64,000 bases of DNA from Bhargavaea sp. CC-171006 (GCF_009761675.1 NZ_QUZH01000022.1:57964-121963), one strand, 5' to 3'. Shown: positions 37,865 through 48,396, numbered from the stretch's first letter. Numbers and translations are program-made. Notes: generated from the letters alone by a model not told the origin.

Positions 37865-38761
37865 ATGAAAGTAGCAGTGATTGGCTTAGGGAAAATGGGA
37901 CTGAACTTGGCACTGAACATGAAAGATCACGGCCATGAAGTGATTGGATACGATCCGAGCGACCAGGCTTCGGATCTGGCCGAAAAAGAAGGAATTGAGG
38001 TAAATCGCTCCATCGGGGAACTGGTCGACCGTCTGCCGTCTCCCAGAACGGTATGGCTTATGGTTCCGGCGGGGGATGTCACCGAGACAGTCATTAATGA
38101 ACTCACTCCCTTATTGGTGAAGGGCGATATCATTATCGATGGGGGCAATTCCAACTACAAGGACTCTCTCCGCAGAGCAGAGACTCTAAAGAAACAGGGC
38201 TTATTCTTCTTTGATTGCGGTACAAGCGGGGGCACGGAAGGCGCGCGGCAAGGCATCTGCGCCATGATCGGCGGAGATGAAACAAAGTTCAAGGATATTG
38301 AACCCCTTTTTGAAGATGTAGCTATAGAAAATGGCTACTTATATGCGGGGAAATCAGGAAGCGGCCATTTCTTGAAGATGGTCCATAATGGAATCGAATA
38401 TGGCATGATGCAGTCGATTGCAGAAGGTTTCGATATTCTTGGAAAAAGCGGATTCGACTTTGATTATGAGAAAGTGGCTAATGTCTGGAACAACGGTTCA
38501 GTCATTCGGTCATGGCTGATGGAACTGACCGGAAATGCTTTTTCAAAGGATCCGAAGCTTGATGGAATCAAAGGTATTATGCATTCATCCGGTGAAGGGA
38601 AATGGACAATCGAAACAGCCCTGGATTTTCAGGTGCCTGCTCCTGTAATTACACTATCTCTGATGATGCGCTACCGTTCTCTTGAAGAAGATACGTTCTC
38701 CGGAAAAGTCGTCGCAGCGTTGCGAAATGAATTTGGAGGCCATGACGTCGTAAAGAAATAA
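37865..38761 (+). CDS. gnd: 6-phosphogluconate dehydrogenase, decarboxylating, short form
   Basis: Oxidises 6-phosphogluconate to ribulose 5-phosphate and CO2. N-terminal VIGLGKMGLNLALNM, IIDGGNSNYKDS, the GTSGGTEGARQG loop and the catalytic Lys/Asn segment FLKMVHNGIEYGMMQ are seen. At 298 residues it is the short, usually NAD-dependent type (like B. subtilis YqeC/GntZ relatives), lacking the long C-terminal tail of the classical enzyme. AGGTGA precedes the ATG. It pairs with gntK downstream. Confidence 0.9.
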   Translation: MKVAVIGLGKMGLNLALNMKDHGHEVIGYDPSDQASDLAEKEGIEVNRSIGELVDRLPSPRTVWLMVPAGDVTETVINELTPLLVKGDIIIDGGNSNYKDSLRRAETLKKQGLFFFDCGTSGGTEGARQGICAMIGGDETKFKDIEPLFEDVAIENGYLYAGKSGSGHFLKMVHNGIEYGMMQSIAEGFDILGKSGFDFDYEKVANVWNNGSVIRSWLMELTGNAFSKDPKLDGIKGIMHSSGEGKWTIETALDFQVPAPVITLSLMMRYRSLEEDTFSGKVVAALRNEFGGHDVVKK

Positions 38762-38862
38762 TAGAAAACCGACATAACAAAGCAAGGAATCCCGGCAGAA
38801 TGAATGCCCGCCTCCAACTATCGGCAGGCATTCCCTTTTCCGGGATGGCCAGGAGGGATCAG

Positions 38863-40416
38863 ATGGAACACGAAGCGTATTACCTGGGAATGGATATCGG
38901 CACGACAAGCACAAAAGCCGTTCTCTATTCCGCTTCCGGAGAAGTAGCAGGTCATCATACGTCCTTCTATCCGCTGCATACACCGAATCAGTTAACGGCC
39001 GAGCAGGACCCTGATGAAATTTTTCTTGCGGTCCTGACAGCGATCCGTGAAACGATCCGAGTAAGCTCCGTCCCAGTGGAAAAAGTGAGATTGGTGTCGT
39101 TCAGTTCTGCAATGCATAGCCTGATCGCCGTTGACAAGAATGGTAAACCGCTCACGAGCAGCATCACCTGGGCAGATACAAGAGCTGCTCATGCAGCGAA
39201 ACAGATAAAGGAACAGCACAATGGCCACTCAATTTATCTCCGGACCGGAACACCTATCCATGCCATGTCCCCTTTGTCAAAGCTTGTCTGGATGAAAAAT
39301 GATATGCCGGACTTGTTTACTAGGGCATATAAATTTATCGGTATCAAGGAATACGTGTTTTATCAGTTATTCGGTACATATGTCATCGATCATTCCCTTG
39401 CATCTGCAACCGGCCTGTTCAACATCCAGACAATGCAATGGGATGAGGAGGCACTTAAGATTGCAGGAATCAGCCCAGAACGTCTCTCCAACTTGTCGCA
39501 AACGACTGCGATATTAAGCGGAATCAAAGATGAACACGCCGAATTTATGGGTATCCCGCCTGATGTTCCCTTCGTTATCGGGGCAAGCGATGGCGTGCTA
39601 TCAAATCTTGGTGTTGGAGCTATTGAAACCGGCGTAGTTGCAGTGACTATCGGTACAAGTGGTGCTATCCGGACAGTCTCGCCCGTCCCTGCCACCGATC
39701 CGAAAGGCAGGACATTCTGCTATACACTTACCGAAAACCATTGGGTGATCGGGGGTCCCGTAAATAATGGCGGGATTGTTCTTCGTTGGCTGAGAGATGA
39801 ATTTGCAGCAGCCGAATCAGAGACAGCCAACAGACTTGGCATAGACCCATATGATGTGCTGACTCGCATGGCCGAACGTGTGCCACCGGGATCCGAAGGA
39901 CTTCTGTTCCACCCTTATATGACAGGTGAAAGGGCACCTTTGTGGAATGAAAGCGCACGGGGCTCCTTTTTTGGACTTAGCGTACATCACAAAAAGCAAC
40001 ATATGGTCAGGGCCGTACTGGAAGGAATCTTATTTAATTTATATTCTGTCCTTCTAGCCCTTGAGGAACTAACCGGCGAGCCGGTGCAAATCCAGGCTAC
40101 CGGCGGTTTTGCTCGTTCGGAAATGTGGCGTCAACTGATGGCGGATTTATTTGGCAAGCCGGTCATCGTTCCGGAAAGCTTTGAAAGCTCATGTCTGGGA
40201 GCAGCGGTTCTCGGGATGTATGCAACAGGGGATATTGATGATTTGAATGAAGTAAAAAAAATGATTGGAAAAACACATACCCATGAGCCGAAAAAATCTG
40301 AAACGCAGGTTTATCAGGAACTGTTCCCGATTTTCATCAGACTTTCGAGGATGCTGGATGAGGAATATGAAGCCATAACTGCTTTTCAGCGCAAGCACTT
40401 AAAAATCAACAAATAA
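38863..40416 (+). CDS. gntK: Gluconokinase (FGGY family)
   Basis: Phosphorylates gluconate to 6-phosphogluconate. FGGY-kinase features are GMDIGTTSTKAVLY near the N-terminus, ITWADTRA, GASDGVLSNLGVGA and the C-terminal ATGGFARSEMWRQLMAD. The start was set at ATG 38863 (MEHEAYYLG, 517 residues), which follows AGGAGGG. The in-frame ATG at 38800 lacks a site. With gnd it carries gluconate into the pentose phosphate pathway. Confidence 0.92.
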   Translation: MEHEAYYLGMDIGTTSTKAVLYSASGEVAGHHTSFYPLHTPNQLTAEQDPDEIFLAVLTAIRETIRVSSVPVEKVRLVSFSSAMHSLIAVDKNGKPLTSSITWADTRAAHAAKQIKEQHNGHSIYLRTGTPIHAMSPLSKLVWMKNDMPDLFTRAYKFIGIKEYVFYQLFGTYVIDHSLASATGLFNIQTMQWDEEALKIAGISPERLSNLSQTTAILSGIKDEHAEFMGIPPDVPFVIGASDGVLSNLGVGAIETGVVAVTIGTSGAIRTVSPVPATDPKGRTFCYTLTENHWVIGGPVNNGGIVLRWLRDEFAAAESETANRLGIDPYDVLTRMAERVPPGSEGLLFHPYMTGERAPLWNESARGSFFGLSVHHKKQHMVRAVLEGILFNLYSVLLALEELTGEPVQIQATGGFARSEMWRQLMADLFGKPVIVPESFESSCLGAAVLGMYATGDIDDLNEVKKMIGKTHTHEPKKSETQVYQELFPIFIRLSRMLDEEYEAITAFQRKHLKINK

Positions 40417-40418
40417 AA

Positions 40419-40442
40419 AAGGAATCCATATCCGGATTCCTT
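40419..40442 (+). terminator. First hairpin after gntK
   Basis: Perfect stem ggaatcc/ggattcc with a six-base loop, preceded by six A and followed by a short T run. Confidence 0.6.
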
Positions 40443-40445
40443 ACG

Positions 40446-40488
40446 ACTGCAGGTAAAGGAGGACAACCTCCTACTATCTGCAGTTTTT
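40446..40488 (+). terminator. Second hairpin after gntK, ACTGCAG-ended element
   Basis: Outer arms actgcag/ctgcagt, inner stem ggagg/cctcc, then five T. Same outer arms as the elements at 30359 and 63943; see findings. Confidence 0.85.
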
Positions 40489-40513
40489 ATTTGTCTGCTC
40501 ACATTGAGTGACT

Positions 40514-41746
40514 TTATTCAATGATATCCATCCCTAAACCATTCGGTCCCAAAGGCAGTTGAAGAGGTTCTTCAAGACGATACCCTTCGGGTGGATGAAA
40601 TGCATTTTCTATTTGAATACGCAGATCATATTCAGCCGCGGTCAGGGCCATGCCATCAATCATCCGGGAGGCATCCTGTTTATCCAAACCGCTGAAATCA
40701 AACGGTTCTTCGAAACGGATGGTCATGACATCGCCGTCGTCCGGCAACTCCACCGTAAAATCTGCTTCCTCCGGGACGACCGGTTCATACAGATCATTCG
40801 TTCGATCCTTCATTAGCCCGATCGCTTCGGCTGCATCGGCAGGGCCGAGATGCCGGTCCGGTGCAAGGACGGTTGTGCCGTCACTTTTCTCATAGGCGAA
40901 ATAGACTGCCCCCTCCTGCTCCAGTGGAATTTCCGGGAGCGGACCGACCTGGTCAAATTCTGCAGGAGCACCATCCTCACCCTGAACGATAACGGATTCT
41001 TCGCTCCTGAACGTTTCCTGTACCGACTCGGTAAATGCACCTATTGCCGCACTTGCGATATCGTAGGAGTGGCTGCCATTAAGCGTAAGGGTTACCTCTC
41101 CCTCTTCCCCGCTTACAGTTCCATCATACGGATGGTAGTCATCAAAGCCGAGGGCCTCTTCATCGATCTGCGGCGCATAGCGGTTGTAAAGTTCGACCTG
41201 TCCGGGCACTTCACTGCCGAAATCCGCTCCGATCTTCTCATCTGGAATCAGTATAGTCACAGGAATCACATTCGCCGCTTCGACCAGACCGATCCGGAAT
41301 GGAACCAGACCCTCCAGTTTATCCGGATAAACCGCCCCGGATACAAGTCCGTCCATGGATGTCCCCGCACTAAAGAGTTCGGTCCCTTCATCCGGGCTCT
41401 GATCCGACAGCGCACTGCTTTCCTCCACCGAACCGGTTTCCGTCCGGCTGTCCGATTCCGTGGCCATCTGTACCGCATCCCGTGAGTTGCCGGTGGCCGC
41501 GTCATTCATGCTCATTTCACTTCCGCCGCCCATCAAAGATGGAATCATGACGCCTACCGCAAGAAGTGCCGCAACGGCAACTCCCGCCGGAATCCACTTC
41601 CGTCTCCGGGACTGCTGCTTTTCCCGCAGCCGGGGATCGTCCTTCAGCCGGGACAGGATTTCCTCACGGCTCCTCCTGTCTTCGGGCTTCGGCACGGACT
41701 TTAGCCAGCGGCCGACTTCCTCGTCATTCCAGTTGTCTTTACTCAT
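40514..41746 (-). CDS. rsiX: Anti-sigma-X factor RsiX
   Basis: Membrane-anchored inhibitor of the ECF sigma factor encoded just upstream. A cytosolic N-terminus (SKDNWNDEEVGRWLKSVPKPEDRRSREEIL, quoted in part: WNDEEVGRWLKSVPK) is followed by one membrane helix (about residues 51-70) and a large acidic extracellular region to residue 410. The N-terminal pattern and the C-terminal PLGPNGLGMDIIE resemble B. subtilis RsiX. It is about 40 residues longer. The start overlaps the sigX stop (ATGA). Confidence 0.87.
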   Translation of the reverse strand: MSKDNWNDEEVGRWLKSVPKPEDRRSREEILSRLKDDPRLREKQQSRRRKWIPAGVAVAALLAVGVMIPSLMGGGSEMSMNDAATGNSRDAVQMATESDSRTETGSVEESSALSDQSPDEGTELFSAGTSMDGLVSGAVYPDKLEGLVPFRIGLVEAANVIPVTILIPDEKIGADFGSEVPGQVELYNRYAPQIDEEALGFDDYHPYDGTVSGEEGEVTLTLNGSHSYDIASAAIGAFTESVQETFRSEESVIVQGEDGAPAEFDQVGPLPEIPLEQEGAVYFAYEKSDGTTVLAPDRHLGPADAAEAIGLMKDRTNDLYEPVVPEEADFTVELPDDGDVMTIRFEEPFDFSGLDKQDASRMIDGMALTAAEYDLRIQIENAFHPPEGYRLEEPLQLPLGPNGLGMDIIE

Positions 41747-42276
41747 CGTCCGCCACCTCCCTGTCCGTCCGATTTCTCCAGTAGTTCCCTTGCTTTTTTC
41801 ACCGCCCGGTGCTGGGTCGTCTTGACTTTTGCTTCTGTCCAGCCGAGCACCTCTGCTGTTTCTGTAATCGACAGTTCCTGCAGGAACCTCATAATCAGTA
41901 CCATCCGCTGGTCTTGGGTGCAGGCATCCAACACTCCGAATAACCTGACCATTTCATCTCCGTGGACAGCCGCTTCTTCCGGGGTCGGTCCCCTGTCGGC
42001 GGGCTGCTCCGTCTCCCAGTCATAGGACTCGTCTGTCCGTTTTCTTCGGACGGAAGCCCGTCGGAAATGATCAAACGCCACATTCCTCGCAATCGAAAAC
42101 AGCCAGGTCTTCTCACTGCTTTTCCCCTGAAAGCTGCCGAATGATTTCAGTACACGGACATATACTTCGTGCAGCAGATCTTCGGAGAGCGTCCGGTCCT
42201 TTGTCAGATAGATGAGGAACCGGTAGACATCCTGGTGGTATTCCTCGTAGATCCGGTGAAACACGGATTCATCCAT
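41743..42276 (-). CDS. sigX: ECF RNA polymerase sigma factor SigX
   Basis: Extracytoplasmic-function sigma factor. Region 2 (YHQDVYRFLIYLTKDRTLSEDLLHEVY, in part) and region 4 (SITETAEVLGWTEAKVKTTQHRAVKKARE, in part) are both clear, and SSEKTWLFSIARNVAFDHFR matches B. subtilis SigX closely. SigX controls genes that alter surface charge and membrane lipids. The start at 42276 has GGAGGG nine bases upstream; an earlier ATG at 42339 lacks one. It sits after resE as in Bacillus. Confidence 0.92.
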   Translation of the reverse strand: MDESVFHRIYEEYHQDVYRFLIYLTKDRTLSEDLLHEVYVRVLKSFGSFQGKSSEKTWLFSIARNVAFDHFRRASVRRKRTDESYDWETEQPADRGPTPEEAAVHGDEMVRLFGVLDACTQDQRMVLIMRFLQELSITETAEVLGWTEAKVKTTQHRAVKKARELLEKSDGQGGGGR

Positions 42277-42325
42277 CAGCTGCCCTCCGTTCACTGGGAT
42301 TGGTCGCCCGAATGGCGAAAAAGTT

Positions 42326-44104
42326 TCATTGCTCTTCATAAGGGATGCTGAATGTCATCGTTGTCCCTTTTCCGAGGGTGCTCTCTGCACGGATCCATCC
42401 GCCGTGGGACTCGACGATGTTCTTGGCAATTGCCAGACCTAGGCCTGTTCCGCCTTTTCCTCTAGTTCTGGCCTTGTCGGCCTTGTAAAAACGTTCAAAC
42501 ACGTATGTCAGGTCTTCCTCCGCGATACCGGATCCGGTATCGGCAACTGCCACTTCAAGCAATCCGTCGGAAGCGGAAGACCTCACCTCGACGCTGCCGC
42601 CGGATGGGGTGTGCCGGATGGCGTTGTCGATCAGGTTGGTCATGACCTGTTCGATCCGGTCCTCATCCAGATCGACGATCGCTTCCCCGGCGCCTGCCGT
42701 CTCAACTTTGAGCATGATATCGGCATCCCTGGCCTTCTGGACGAACTTGGACGTGATCCTCTCCACCATCGGCCGCACGGCAACAGGTTCCTTGTATAGG
42801 CGCATATATCCCGACTCAAGTCGTGTCAGGTCGAGTGTGTCATTGACCAGACGGCCCATTCGCATCGCCTCGTCACGGATGATTTTCATCATTTCCTCAC
42901 GATCTTCATCCGTTTCGACAATCCCGTCACTTAATGCTTCAGAGTATCCGATCAGCATGGAAATCGGAGTTCTCAGCTCATGTGAAATATTTGCGAGGAA
43001 GTCGGTCCGCACCTTGTCCAGCCGGTGCTGCTCTGTCATGTCCCGGAAAACTGCAACCGCCCCGCGGATATAACTTCCGCTGTAGAGCGGGCTGATTGTA
43101 ATGTCGAAATATTGTCCGTCCAGAGCAAGTTCGTCCTCAACTTCCTCAGAGTACATCACCACATGGTTCAGCATGCCGGTGATTTCGTCGGGGATATCGC
43201 CTTCCTGATTTTTCCTCGCATCCCGCCATTTTTTCAGCAGCCGGTCCGCAGGCGGGTTTGTAAGCAGGATGGAGCGATCACGGTTAAACGAAATGACTGC
43301 ATCCGTCATCGAAGTGAGGATGTTCTGGAGCTGTTCTTTTTCCTGCCCGATCACTTCGAGATTGTGTTTGACCTGACGGCCCATTTTGTTGAAGGCAACC
43401 GCAAGGTCTCCGATCTCATCGTGCTGGGGTGTCGGAACTTCCGTATCATAGCGGCCTTCCGCAAGGCTGTTCGCCGCTTCCTTCAGCTTCCGGAGAGGAG
43501 ACGTGATTCTGGAAGACAGGAAAAATGCGAAGAACGTCGTCAGGACAAATGCGATAAATGCGGACAGCAGGACGATATACGTCGTCTGACGGATGGTGTC
43601 GTGGACGGCCTGCATGCTCTGATAGACAAATACCGCTCCGTTCAGTTCATCCCCTTCATGAAGAGGGGCAGCCAGGATGGAATAGGTCTCCATACGGTCT
43701 GCATCTTCAGCGGACGGCAGATTCATCTCCTTGACTACCGGGGAGTCTTCACGGAACACGCGTGAGAGCTCCTTGTCTTTGAAGAGGATATCCCGGATTT
43801 CATCTCCATTGTCTTCTTCGTGAAAGGCACCGATCACATTTCCCGAAGAATTTGAGATGACCGCACTTGTATCCTCGCCAAGCAGATCATCGATGACATA
43901 GATCGAATTCGTCGGGTCCTCATGCTGGTCGACGATTTTGGAGATCGTAACGGCCTGCTGCCGGAGCGCATTCTCCGCCTGGTGTCCATAAAAATTCCCC
44001 AGAAACTCAAGGAGCAGGACACTGACGATAAACAGGACAAATGAAACGAGAAGCAATATGGTTGCCCATAGCTTCCCGACGATGCTGTTCCATATCCTAT
44101 TCAT
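42326..44104 (-). CDS. resE: Redox-sensing sensor histidine kinase ResE
   Basis: Membrane histidine kinase of the ResDE system that activates aerobic and anaerobic respiration genes. Two membrane helices (about residues 9-30 and 160-182) flank an extracytoplasmic domain. HAMP, PAS (about 240-350) and HisKA follow, with the H-box FLANISHELRTPISM. The ATPase domain has N, G1 (DTGSGI) and G2 (GTGLGLAI) boxes. The ATG at 44104 overlaps the resD end, with GAGG upstream; 592 residues, as in B. subtilis. Confidence 0.93.
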   Translation of the reverse strand: MNRIWNSIVGKLWATILLLVSFVLFIVSVLLLEFLGNFYGHQAENALRQQAVTISKIVDQHEDPTNSIYVIDDLLGEDTSAVISNSSGNVIGAFHEEDNGDEIRDILFKDKELSRVFREDSPVVKEMNLPSAEDADRMETYSILAAPLHEGDELNGAVFVYQSMQAVHDTIRQTTYIVLLSAFIAFVLTTFFAFFLSSRITSPLRKLKEAANSLAEGRYDTEVPTPQHDEIGDLAVAFNKMGRQVKHNLEVIGQEKEQLQNILTSMTDAVISFNRDRSILLTNPPADRLLKKWRDARKNQEGDIPDEITGMLNHVVMYSEEVEDELALDGQYFDITISPLYSGSYIRGAVAVFRDMTEQHRLDKVRTDFLANISHELRTPISMLIGYSEALSDGIVETDEDREEMMKIIRDEAMRMGRLVNDTLDLTRLESGYMRLYKEPVAVRPMVERITSKFVQKARDADIMLKVETAGAGEAIVDLDEDRIEQVMTNLIDNAIRHTPSGGSVEVRSSASDGLLEVAVADTGSGIAEEDLTYVFERFYKADKARTRGKGGTGLGLAIAKNIVESHGGWIRAESTLGKGTTMTFSIPYEEQ

Positions 44105-44810
44105 TGCCGGCCTCGAACTTGTAGCCGACACCCCATACCGTCACAATCATCTTTGCAGCACGCGGAGAGACTTTTGTCAGTTTCTCGCGAAGCCGCTTCA
44201 CATGCGTATCGACAGTCCGGAGGTCGCCGAAGAATTCATAGTGCCATACTTCCTTGAGGAGCTGTTCACGGTCAAACACTTTATCCGGAGTCTTTGCGAG
44301 GAAGTAAAGCAGTTCATATTCCTTCGGCGTCAGGTTCACTTCCTTACCTTCCGCCGTGACGCGGTGCGCATCGTTGTCAATCATGAGATGCGGGAAGACG
44401 ACCAGATCCTTTGGCGCCTGCGGATCGACCGAAGCATAGTTTGCCGAGCGCCTCAGGACAGCCTTGACGCGAAGTACGACCTCGCGCGGGCTGAAAGGCT
44501 TGACGATATAGTCATCCGCGCCCGCCTCGAATCCCTGGACACGGTTCGCTTCTTCCCCTTTCGCCGTCAGCATGATGACAGGCGTCATTTTCTCTTCCCG
44601 TAGCGCGGTGCACACTTCCACGCCATCTTTACGGGGCATCATGATATCAAGTAGGATGCAGTCATAATCCCGGCCAAGCGCCATTTCCAGCGCCTCATCG
44701 CCGTCGACCGCTTCCTCGACTTCATAACCTTCACGCTCAAGATACATTTTCAGCAGTCGCCGGATGCGTTCTTCATCGTCGACGACGAGGATGGAAACCT
44801 GTTCAGTCAC
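44097..44810 (-). CDS. resD: Response regulator ResD
   Basis: OmpR-type regulator. The receiver domain (residues 1-120) has the acidic pair DDEE at 11-14, phosphoacceptor Asp55 in ILLDIMMPR and the TAKGEE switch. The C-terminal winged helix (about 135-235) ends TVWGVGYKFEAG. It is phosphorylated by ResE and activates ctaA, resABC and nitrate respiration genes in Bacillus. Coupled to resE by overlap. Confidence 0.95.
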   Translation of the reverse strand: MTEQVSILVVDDEERIRRLLKMYLEREGYEVEEAVDGDEALEMALGRDYDCILLDIMMPRKDGVEVCTALREEKMTPVIMLTAKGEEANRVQGFEAGADDYIVKPFSPREVVLRVKAVLRRSANYASVDPQAPKDLVVFPHLMIDNDAHRVTAEGKEVNLTPKEYELLYFLAKTPDKVFDREQLLKEVWHYEFFGDLRTVDTHVKRLREKLTKVSPRAAKMIVTVWGVGYKFEAGNE

Positions 44811-44947
44811 AAACCATTTCCCCTTTCAACTGCACTGCTCTTCACTTCCTATTGTACCGTCCGGAGCAAGAAAATGAAAACGAATCGTCTGTAATCGGAC
44901 GGTTTGTATGAAGCTTGGCACAATCACCATCTGACACTGAAAAAAAC

Positions 44948-44977
44948 AAAAAAGACCCTCCGGAAAACCGGAGGGTC
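44948..44977 (-). terminator. Terminator after resC
   Basis: Minus strand: perfect 10-bp stem gaccctccgg/ccggagggtc, loop tttt, then six T. It separates resABC from resDE, so the latter needs read-through or its own promoter. Confidence 0.95.
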
Positions 44978-44986
44978 CGCTGTGTA

Positions 44987-46171
44987 TCAGGCATAGGAGT
45001 GGAGGCCGGCGATGACCAGGTTGACGGCAACCAGGTTGAACATGATGATGGCAAAGCCGACCACCGCGAGCCAGGCCGATTTTCGTCCTTCCCATCCGCG
45101 CGACAGGCGGAGGTGCAGGTACGCTGCATAGAACAGCCAGGTGATAAGCGCCCAAACTTCTTTCGGGTCCCATCCCCAGAAGCGTGACCATGCTTCATGC
45201 GCCCAGATCATCGCAAAGATCAGTGCCCCAAGGGTGAAGACCGGGAAACCGATCAGGACGGACCGGTAGCCGATCTCATCCATGAGCTGGGAGTTTGCCT
45301 TGACCGCAAGCGGTTTTACGAGTTCTGCGATGCGGCGGCGGGTAATCAGCCGGATGAGGAAGTACAGGATCGTGCCGGCGATGATCGACCACGTGAATGT
45401 TGTCAGTGTCTTCGCGTTGATGATTGCAGGCATTTCCGCCAGCGGCTGCATTGTGCCTTCGGTCTTCGGGCTGTATTCGTTCATACCGAAGAGCGCAGGC
45501 ATGTGGTAGACCACTTCGGCCTGTGCACCGTTTTTGTCGACATAGTCGAACGCGGCCTCATAGCCCGCTGCACGGAAACCGACCGTGATGACGATGAACC
45601 CAAGAACAAGTACGATTGTATACATGAAAAATTCCAGCCATGCCCGTTCCTTTGACTTTTTCGTCATGTCGATATTCTTCAGCAGGTAGATCAGGCCGGC
45701 GACGGCCGAAATCGCGAGGATCGCCTCACCAAGTGCCGCGGTGATGACGTGGATTGTCAGCCAGTAGCTCTGCAGCGCAGGGATCAGCGGCTGGATGTCC
45801 CGGGGGAACATGGCCGCGTATCCGAGGATGACAATAGCGATCGGAAGTGCGAAGAGGCCGACAAGCGGCGACTGATAAAGAAAGTAGAACAGGATCGCCG
45901 CTCCGACTAGAAGCATGCCGAATGCCGTTGTAAACTCGAACATATTGCTGACCGGCGCGTGTCCTGATGCCATCCATCGGGTGATGAAATAGCCCAGGTG
46001 GGCCAGGAATCCGATGATGGTCACAATGATGCCGAGCCTGCCCCAGCGTTTATTGGAGGCGGAGGCCTCGTTCTTCGACCCTTTCACCGCGCCGCCGAAC
46101 AGAATCGTCCCGACGAGATATGCGATAAATGCGGTGAAGAGAAGATTTCCGCTTAGGTCTACTAGGTTCAT
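44987..46171 (-). CDS. resC: Cytochrome c biogenesis protein ResC (CcsA family)
   Basis: Membrane component of the system II haem delivery and ligation complex, working with ResB. About eight to ten membrane segments over 394 residues. The WWD-type haem-handling motif is [14 protein letters not shown], with conserved histidines nearby. Its ATG overlaps the resB stop, with GGAAGGAG upstream. Order resA-resB-resC is canonical. Confidence 0.94.
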   Translation of the reverse strand: MNLVDLSGNLLFTAFIAYLVGTILFGGAVKGSKNEASASNKRWGRLGIIVTIIGFLAHLGYFITRWMASGHAPVSNMFEFTTAFGMLLVGAAILFYFLYQSPLVGLFALPIAIVILGYAAMFPRDIQPLIPALQSYWLTIHVITAALGEAILAISAVAGLIYLLKNIDMTKKSKERAWLEFFMYTIVLVLGFIVITVGFRAAGYEAAFDYVDKNGAQAEVVYHMPALFGMNEYSPKTEGTMQPLAEMPAIINAKTLTTFTWSIIAGTILYFLIRLITRRRIAELVKPLAVKANSQLMDEIGYRSVLIGFPVFTLGALIFAMIWAHEAWSRFWGWDPKEVWALITWLFYAAYLHLRLSRGWEGRKSAWLAVVGFAIIMFNLVAVNLVIAGLHSYA

Positions 46172-47829
46172 GAATTGGAATCTCCTTCCGGTTTATCCGT
46201 TTGTTCTTCTTTGTCGCGCTGGTCGGTGTAAGCGGGAAGGCCTGCATATTCAGTCACCGCGTCCAGTTCCCGCTGCAGGGCCACCCAGTTCTTGCTTGTG
46301 TGGCCGGCAACCTGGATCTTTCCGTCATCCGACTTTCTGATCCAGAACCTGCGGTGATTGAAGTAGGACCCCTGTACGACGCCGATCATAAAGATAACTC
46401 CACCGAGCACGATGACCGGAATCGTCTTGTCCTTCCGGATTGTCAGGCCGGACACGTCACGTGTGTCGGCCTTTTGGAAGGCAAGCTTATACGTATTTTC
46501 TCCCAGAGGTTCGAGAGTCTGGCGGATCGCCACGAAGCTCGTTTCGCCATCCGGAGCTTCCGGAGTAATCATTTTGAAAAGGAACGCCGGATTGTTCGGC
46601 ACAGGAGTGGCCGTCTGCGGTTCCCCGTCCTCGAATCCGCTGAAATCCGGATAGTAGTCGAGCAGCTCAACCTTCGCTCCATTTCCAAGATCGTATTCTT
46701 TCTGCGGATCATCCAGATTGACCGTCAGTTCACCGAGTGACTCACCCGTTTCCTTGTTTTCGAGGGCGAAAGTCATTGCACTGAGCTCGTCCAGCTTAAA
46801 GTCCATCTGGAAGATGTGGAATCCTTCGTGCTTGAGCGGTTTATTGACAACGATTGAATATTCCTTGACCAAGTCCGCATTGGTCGAGCCGGGCAGCTCC
46901 CCTTCCGGTGTCTCATAGAGCGCGACATCCGTCTGGTAGTTCGATGCCACGGAACCGACCCTGTCGATGGCCTCGCTAAAGACTTCGTCCGTATTTTCCT
47001 GAGTATAGACATCGAATGTAAACCCTTTGTTCTCGAGGTAGAGGCCCGGGGCTCCTTTTACCGCCAGAGTCTCCCCTTCACGGATCCACATTGACTCGTC
47101 GACATAGAAACCGGGAAGCGCACGGAGCATGACTCCGAACAGGAAGAGGATGAGGCCCAGGTGATTCACATAAGGGCCCCAGCGTGCCCAGCGGCCCTTT
47201 TCCGCCAGCATGGCACCGTTCTTTTCCCGGATGTTATAACGCTGTGACTTCAGCTTTTCCGCAGCCTTTTTCATGACGGCGTCCGGGTCGTCCACCTGTC
47301 CTTCGCCATAAAGGCGCTGGCGCTTCAGAAAACTCGGATGGCGGTCGATGCGCTGGTTTTTCAGGGACTTGTAGAGCGGGATTCCACGGTCAAGGCTCAC
47401 AACGACAAGCGAGATGCCGAGCATGCCGACAAGCGTCATGAACCACCAGGACCCATAAAGGTCACTCAAGCCGAGTGCGTTGTAGATCTGGCCGAATATG
47501 CCGTAATTGTCTTCGTAATACCGGGCGGTCTGAGCCTCATTGGCTCCTCCTCCCGGAATATAGAACACCTGGGGCAGGATGGTCCCGATCGCAGATGCGA
47601 CCAGGATGGCGATGATGATGCTGACGCCGATCTTAACACTGGAAAAGAAGTTCCAGATCTTATCGACCACCGTCCGCTTGTGTGTCTTTGAACGGATGGC
47701 GGCACCGTCATATCGCATGTCTGCCAGTTTTTTTGATTTTTCTTCGGTTGAAAGCGGCCGTCCGCAGTTCTGGCAGATATCCGTCCCTTCGGGGTTGAGA
47801 TGGCCGCATTCACATTTGATCGAACTCAT
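46168..47829 (-). CDS. resB: Cytochrome c biogenesis protein ResB
   Basis: Large membrane partner of ResC in haem export and cytochrome c assembly. The N-terminus carries a small zinc-ribbon-like CECGHLN...CQNCGRP motif, as in Bacillus ResB. Three membrane helices come in the first 230 residues, a large extracytoplasmic domain occupies about 230-470, and a last helix lies near 475-495. 553 residues. It lies 15 bases after resA. Confidence 0.93.
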   Translation of the reverse strand: MSSIKCECGHLNPEGTDICQNCGRPLSTEEKSKKLADMRYDGAAIRSKTHKRTVVDKIWNFFSSVKIGVSIIIAILVASAIGTILPQVFYIPGGGANEAQTARYYEDNYGIFGQIYNALGLSDLYGSWWFMTLVGMLGISLVVVSLDRGIPLYKSLKNQRIDRHPSFLKRQRLYGEGQVDDPDAVMKKAAEKLKSQRYNIREKNGAMLAEKGRWARWGPYVNHLGLILFLFGVMLRALPGFYVDESMWIREGETLAVKGAPGLYLENKGFTFDVYTQENTDEVFSEAIDRVGSVASNYQTDVALYETPEGELPGSTNADLVKEYSIVVNKPLKHEGFHIFQMDFKLDELSAMTFALENKETGESLGELTVNLDDPQKEYDLGNGAKVELLDYYPDFSGFEDGEPQTATPVPNNPAFLFKMITPEAPDGETSFVAIRQTLEPLGENTYKLAFQKADTRDVSGLTIRKDKTIPVIVLGGVIFMIGVVQGSYFNHRRFWIRKSDDGKIQVAGHTSKNWVALQRELDAVTEYAGLPAYTDQRDKEEQTDKPEGDSNS

Positions 47830-47844
47830 GGTTGTCAGGACTCC

Positions 47845-48396
47845 TTAACTGGGCATGATGCTTTCCATGTAGGATTTGATCTCTTGCTCGCTCATCTCCG
47901 TCTCGATGATTTTTTTCACTTTTCCGTCGGGCCCGACCAGGAAAGTTGTCGGCAGCGGCCTCACGTTATAGGCATCACGCACACTGTTCGTCTTGTCAAT
48001 GACGATCGGGAACGTCAGGCCATAGGTATTGGCAAAGGACTGTACTTTCAGATCCGATTCGGAGATATTCACTGCGAGGATGTTGACGCCATCGTCTTCA
48101 AACTCGTTGAAATACTTTTCCATGTGCGGCATCTCTTTCTTGCACGGTCCGCACCAGGTGCCCCAGAAGTTCAGGAATACCCCTTCACCCCGGTAATCAG
48201 ACAGCCGGTGGGTGTTCCCCTCAAGGTCGACCAGCTCAAAGTCCGGGGCCGTGTCACCGACCTTGACGATATCTTCATCTTTCGTGACGTTGACCACGAT
48301 CGTATAAACAATAGCAATTGCCAGAACGGCCAGTATGGCGGTCCGGATGATTTGCTGCCGCTTTCTCTTTTTTTCCCGTTCCTGCTGTTTGCTCAT
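47845..48396 (-). CDS. resA: Thiol-disulfide oxidoreductase ResA
   Basis: Membrane-tethered thioredoxin-like protein that reduces the haem-binding cysteines of apocytochrome c. A basic N-terminus and one membrane helix (about residues 16-36) precede a thioredoxin fold with active site WCGPCKKEMP (Cys82, Cys85). The conserved Glu lies in the loop before. 183 residues. Start supported by GAGGTG eight bases upstream. Confidence 0.95.
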   Translation of the reverse strand: MSKQQEREKKRKRQQIIRTAILAVLAIAIVYTIVVNVTKDEDIVKVGDTAPDFELVDLEGNTHRLSDYRGEGVFLNFWGTWCGPCKKEMPHMEKYFNEFEDDGVNILAVNISESDLKVQSFANTYGLTFPIVIDKTNSVRDAYNVRPLPTTFLVGPDGKVKKIIETEMSEQEIKSYMESIMPS

